Source: Nocardia huaxiensis
Lineage (GTDB): Bacteria > Actinomycetota > Actinomycetes > Mycobacteriales > Mycobacteriaceae
DNA: 64,000 bases
Direction of reading: 5' to 3'
NCBI RefSeq assembly: GCF_013744875.1
Contig: NZ_CP059399.1
Location: forward strand, 682,001 to 746,000
The notes under the pieces are model-generated. The model had not been told where the DNA came from, made no database searches, and was given only the letters and a program-made list of their open reading frames with translations. This document shows positions 61,854 through 64,000 of the stretch, one piece after another (the first letter of the stretch is position 1; each line of letters opens with the position of its first letter). Both the position numbers and the translations under genes were made by a program.

Positions 61854-63496
61854 CACTTACCCCCGGTGATCGTCTTGTACACGTCCTGCACACCCAGTCG
61901 CCGCAGCCCGCGCGCACCGGCGGCCCGCATGGCCGTCATGGCGAACACCAGCTTGGCGGGCGAGTACGGGAACCACAGCATTTCCTTGGTCTGCGTGGGC
62001 AGCAGCGGCTTGGTGATGGCCTGCTGACGGCAGTACTTGCGCACCCCGTTCGGGCCGCCCCAGCGCGCACCCACACCCGACAGCCCCCAGCCGCCCATGG
62101 GCAGCGCGAAGCTGAACATATTGGAGAACACGTCGTTGATGTTCACCGCGCCCGCATTCAATTGCCGCGCAACGCGTTCCGCGCGAGCCTTGTCGCCGCT
62201 CCACACCGACGCGGACAGGCCGTAGATCGAATCATTGGCCAGCCGAACGGCTTCCGCCTCGTCGGCCACCTTCATGACCGGCAGCGTCGGGCCGAAGGTC
62301 TCCTCGGTCATACAGGTCATGGTGTGGTCGACATCGGCCAGCACGGTCGGCTCGAACAGCGTGCCCACGCCCGTGCGCTTGCCGCCGGTGAGCACCCGCG
62401 CGCCCGACTCGATCGCCTGCTCGACATGCTTCTGCACGATCTGCGCCTGGCTCTCGTTGGCCAGCGCGCCCATGTCGTACTTGGGTTCGCGGCCGTCCAC
62501 GCCCTGCCGCACTTCCTTGACGGCGGCGGTCAGCTTCTTCAGGAACTCTTCGTAGACAGGCGCTTCCACGTAGACGCGCTCGACCGAGATGCACACCTGC
62601 CCGGCATTGAACATGCCGCCGAAGGCGATACCGTACGCGGCGCGATCCAGGTCGGCGTCGGCCAGCACGATGGCCGGATCCTTGCCGCCGAGCTCCAGGC
62701 TGTAGGGGATCATCCGCTCCACACAGGCGGCGGCGATGCGGCGGCCGGTGGGCGTGGAACCGGTGAACTGCACGTAGTCGACATTGTTCACCACTGCCGC
62801 GCCGGTCTCGCCCGCGCCGGTGACGACCGCGAACACCGGCGGCGCGCCGATCTCCCGCCAGCCCCGTGCCAGCTCCATGGCCGAAAGCGGTGTCACCTCA
62901 GAGGGTTTCAGAATGACGGCGGCACCCGCGGCGAGCGCCGGGATCACATCGATGACCGGCATGGCCAGCGGGAAATTCCACGGCGTGATGACACCGACCA
63001 CCGGGTACGGGCGGAACACCGTCGTCAGCGTCTTCACCCGGGCCAGCGGGCTGTGCGGCGAAGGATGTTCGTCCGCAAGGAATTTCGCGGCTCGACGGGC
63101 GTAGTACCCGGTGAGGTCGATGGAGAACGCCGGATCGATGAGCGAATCCACCCGCGCCTTACCGGTTTCCGACTGCAGCACGTCGGCGAGCCGATCGGTG
63201 TTGTCGATCAGCCAGTCCTGGAGTTTGAGCAGCCACTCCTTGCGGCCCTCGGGACCGATGGCCTCCCACTCCGGCTGGTACAGGCGCAGTTCGCGCACCT
63301 TCGCGGCCACCTCGTCGGCCGAATCGATGGGCACCGTGCCCGCGAGTTCACCGGTCGCGGGATTGCGGACCTCGAACTCGGTGGGCGCGGGCGCGCTCAG
63401 GGCGGCCTCCGGGGCCTCGGCCGGGGCGGTTTTGCGCTTAGGCGCGGCTTTCCGGGCGGGGGCCTTCCGGGCAGCCCCGGGTTCGGTATTCGTCAC
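61853..63496 (-). CDS. Aldehyde dehydrogenase (succinate-semialdehyde-dehydrogenase-like)
   Basis: A 547-residue NAD(P)-dependent aldehyde dehydrogenase. Catalytic residues are N174 (TPWNF), E268 (LELGGKDP) and C302 (GQVCIS); FTGSTPTGRRI binds the cofactor. The first ~38 residues are a Lys/Ala/Pro-rich tail (ARKAPARKAAPKRKTAPAEA) not usual for the family. The C-terminus has a ~50-residue extension with a hydrophobic part. It resembles mycobacterial GabD2-type enzymes. GTG 63496 is chosen. It is coupled to the SDR gene. Confidence 0.88.
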   Translation of the reverse strand: MTNTEPGAARKAPARKAAPKRKTAPAEAPEAALSAPAPTEFEVRNPATGELAGTVPIDSADEVAAKVRELRLYQPEWEAIGPEGRKEWLLKLQDWLIDNTDRLADVLQSETGKARVDSLIDPAFSIDLTGYYARRAAKFLADEHPSPHSPLARVKTLTTVFRPYPVVGVITPWNFPLAMPVIDVIPALAAGAAVILKPSEVTPLSAMELARGWREIGAPPVFAVVTGAGETGAAVVNNVDYVQFTGSTPTGRRIAAACVERMIPYSLELGGKDPAIVLADADLDRAAYGIAFGGMFNAGQVCISVERVYVEAPVYEEFLKKLTAAVKEVRQGVDGREPKYDMGALANESQAQIVQKHVEQAIESGARVLTGGKRTGVGTLFEPTVLADVDHTMTCMTEETFGPTLPVMKVADEAEAVRLANDSIYGLSASVWSGDKARAERVARQLNAGAVNINDVFSNMFSFALPMGGWGLSGVGARWGGPNGVRKYCRQQAITKPLLPTQTKEMLWFPYSPAKLVFAMTAMRAAGARGLRRLGVQDVYKTITGGK

Positions 63497-63580
63497 GATT
63501 GCTCTCCCACGTGCGCTACGTTGCGGCCGCGAGCTGTGCGGCAGCTCACGAACTATGATCGTGACACAAGATTCAGGCAC

Positions 63581-63628
63581 ATTCTTGGCGCTATTTGTCA
63601 AGAATCCCGGCAGCTTTTGTGCTGCCGG
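63581..63628. promoter_or_regulatory. Inverted repeat and hairpin in the ALDH/PucR divergent region
   Basis: ATTCTTG (63581-63587) and CAAGAAT (63599-63605) form an operator-like inverted repeat with an 11-bp spacer. Directly after it CCGGCAGC/GCTGCCGG forms a perfect 8-bp hairpin at 63607-63628 with a TTTTGT loop, ending 7 bp before the Shine-Dalgarno CGGAGG of the PucR-like gene. The two may control transcription and translation of that gene. Confidence 0.5.
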
Positions 63629-63648
63629 AACAAATCGGAGGCGCGCTC

Positions 63649-64000
63649 ATGACGACTGCCGCGAATACTACGGTCGTCCGGCAGTGGATTGCCGATTTCG
63701 TCGCGGAAACCCTGCGCACCGACAGCCTCGAAGAGGTGGTGGCGCGACTCGACAATGCCATCGTCGCCCGCGTCCCCGAGCTCGCCGACCGCGATATGCG
63801 CCGCGATCTCGCGGCCAGCACCCGCGCCCACGCCCTCGAAATGCTGGCCGGGCTGAATCAGGAGCACATGAGCTACCCGGTGCCGGAGGAGGCGCACGCC
63901 TTCGCCCGCACCATCGCCCGGCGCGGCCACGATCTGCGGGTGCTGCTGCGCATCTACAACGTCGGGCAGGAGGCGGTGCTCGACTACATGACCGAGGTCA
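63649..64000 (+). CDS. PucR/CdaR-type regulator, N-terminal part (cut by window end)
   Basis: The first 117 residues of a protein that continues past the window. The visible part is helical and resembles the RsbRD/PucR N-terminal region of actinobacterial regulators (MRRDLAASTRAHALEMLAGL, HDLRVLLRIYNVGQEAVLDY). The DNA-binding domain expected at the C-terminus cannot be seen. ATG 63649 follows CGGAGG by 7 bases. It is divergent from the aldehyde dehydrogenase gene, which it may control. Confidence 0.7.
   Translation, partial: MTTAANTTVVRQWIADFVAETLRTDSLEEVVARLDNAIVARVPELADRDMRRDLAASTRAHALEMLAGLNQEHMSYPVPEEAHAFARTIARRGHDLRVLLRIYNVGQEAVLDYMTEV

Overview
This looks like a chromosomal stretch of a Nocardiaceae actinobacterium, most likely Nocardia or a close relative. 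The DNA is very GC-rich with strongly G/C-biased third codon positions and many GTG starts. From recalled knowledge, the gene order matches the M. tuberculosis blocks Rv3676-Rv3644c and Rv3628-Rv3624c, with Nocardia-type genes inserted. No phage, insertion sequence, CRISPR array, rRNA or plasmid function is visible.

Layout. 0-7.7 kb: crp/glxR, a small membrane protein, endonuclease III, a thioredoxin-like protein, a CoA-type Nudix hydrolase, the periplasmic protease MarP, an epoxide-hydrolase-like protein, a holin-like membrane protein and NhaA. 7.9-16.2 kb: acetyl-CoA synthetase divergent from a dppABCD-type peptide ABC transporter, then a degenerate Fic-like protein. 16.2-17.7 kb: two structured RNAs flank a HAD phosphatase, an Ms1/MTS2823-type RNA and a 6C RNA. 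17.8-24.2 kb: a Tad/Flp pilus locus (ssd, tadA, tadB, tadC, flp, tadE-like, tadG-like) with unrecognised, translationally coupled ORFs beside tadA. 24.6-32.7 kb: an Hrq1/SftH-type helicase, cspA, topA, a DinB-like protein and holB. 32.7-45.1 kb: tRNA-Thr(CGU) and a mixed metabolic region with a cystathionine beta-synthase, a secreted phosphodiesterase, an SDR/TetR divergon with a perfect operator, a SAM-IV riboswitch ahead of a cysteine-desulfurase-like enzyme, heme oxygenase, LysE and others. 45.1-50.0 kb: ppa, dacB, a zinc metalloprotease, tilS and hpt. 50.4-64 kb: LysR, an amidase, a tandem receptor-like Ser/Thr kinase and pseudokinase, a P-loop nucleoside-type kinase, a PfkB kinase, a double TerD protein, SDR, aldehyde dehydrogenase and the start of a PucR-type regulator.

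How it fits together. The Crp-like regulator at the left edge has matching GTGA-N6-TCAC palindromes in four intergenic regions: acs/dppA, the core promoter of the Ms1-type RNA, the SDR/TetR divergon and upstream of the LysR gene. The least explained parts are five CGACACGC-type boxes with 21-22 bp phasing upstream of crp, the kinase/pseudokinase pair that shares an exact 118-bp tract and has a DEST repeat linker, and the unusual ORFs inside the Tad operon. All function calls rest on reading the sequence and on remembered family motifs; no search was run.
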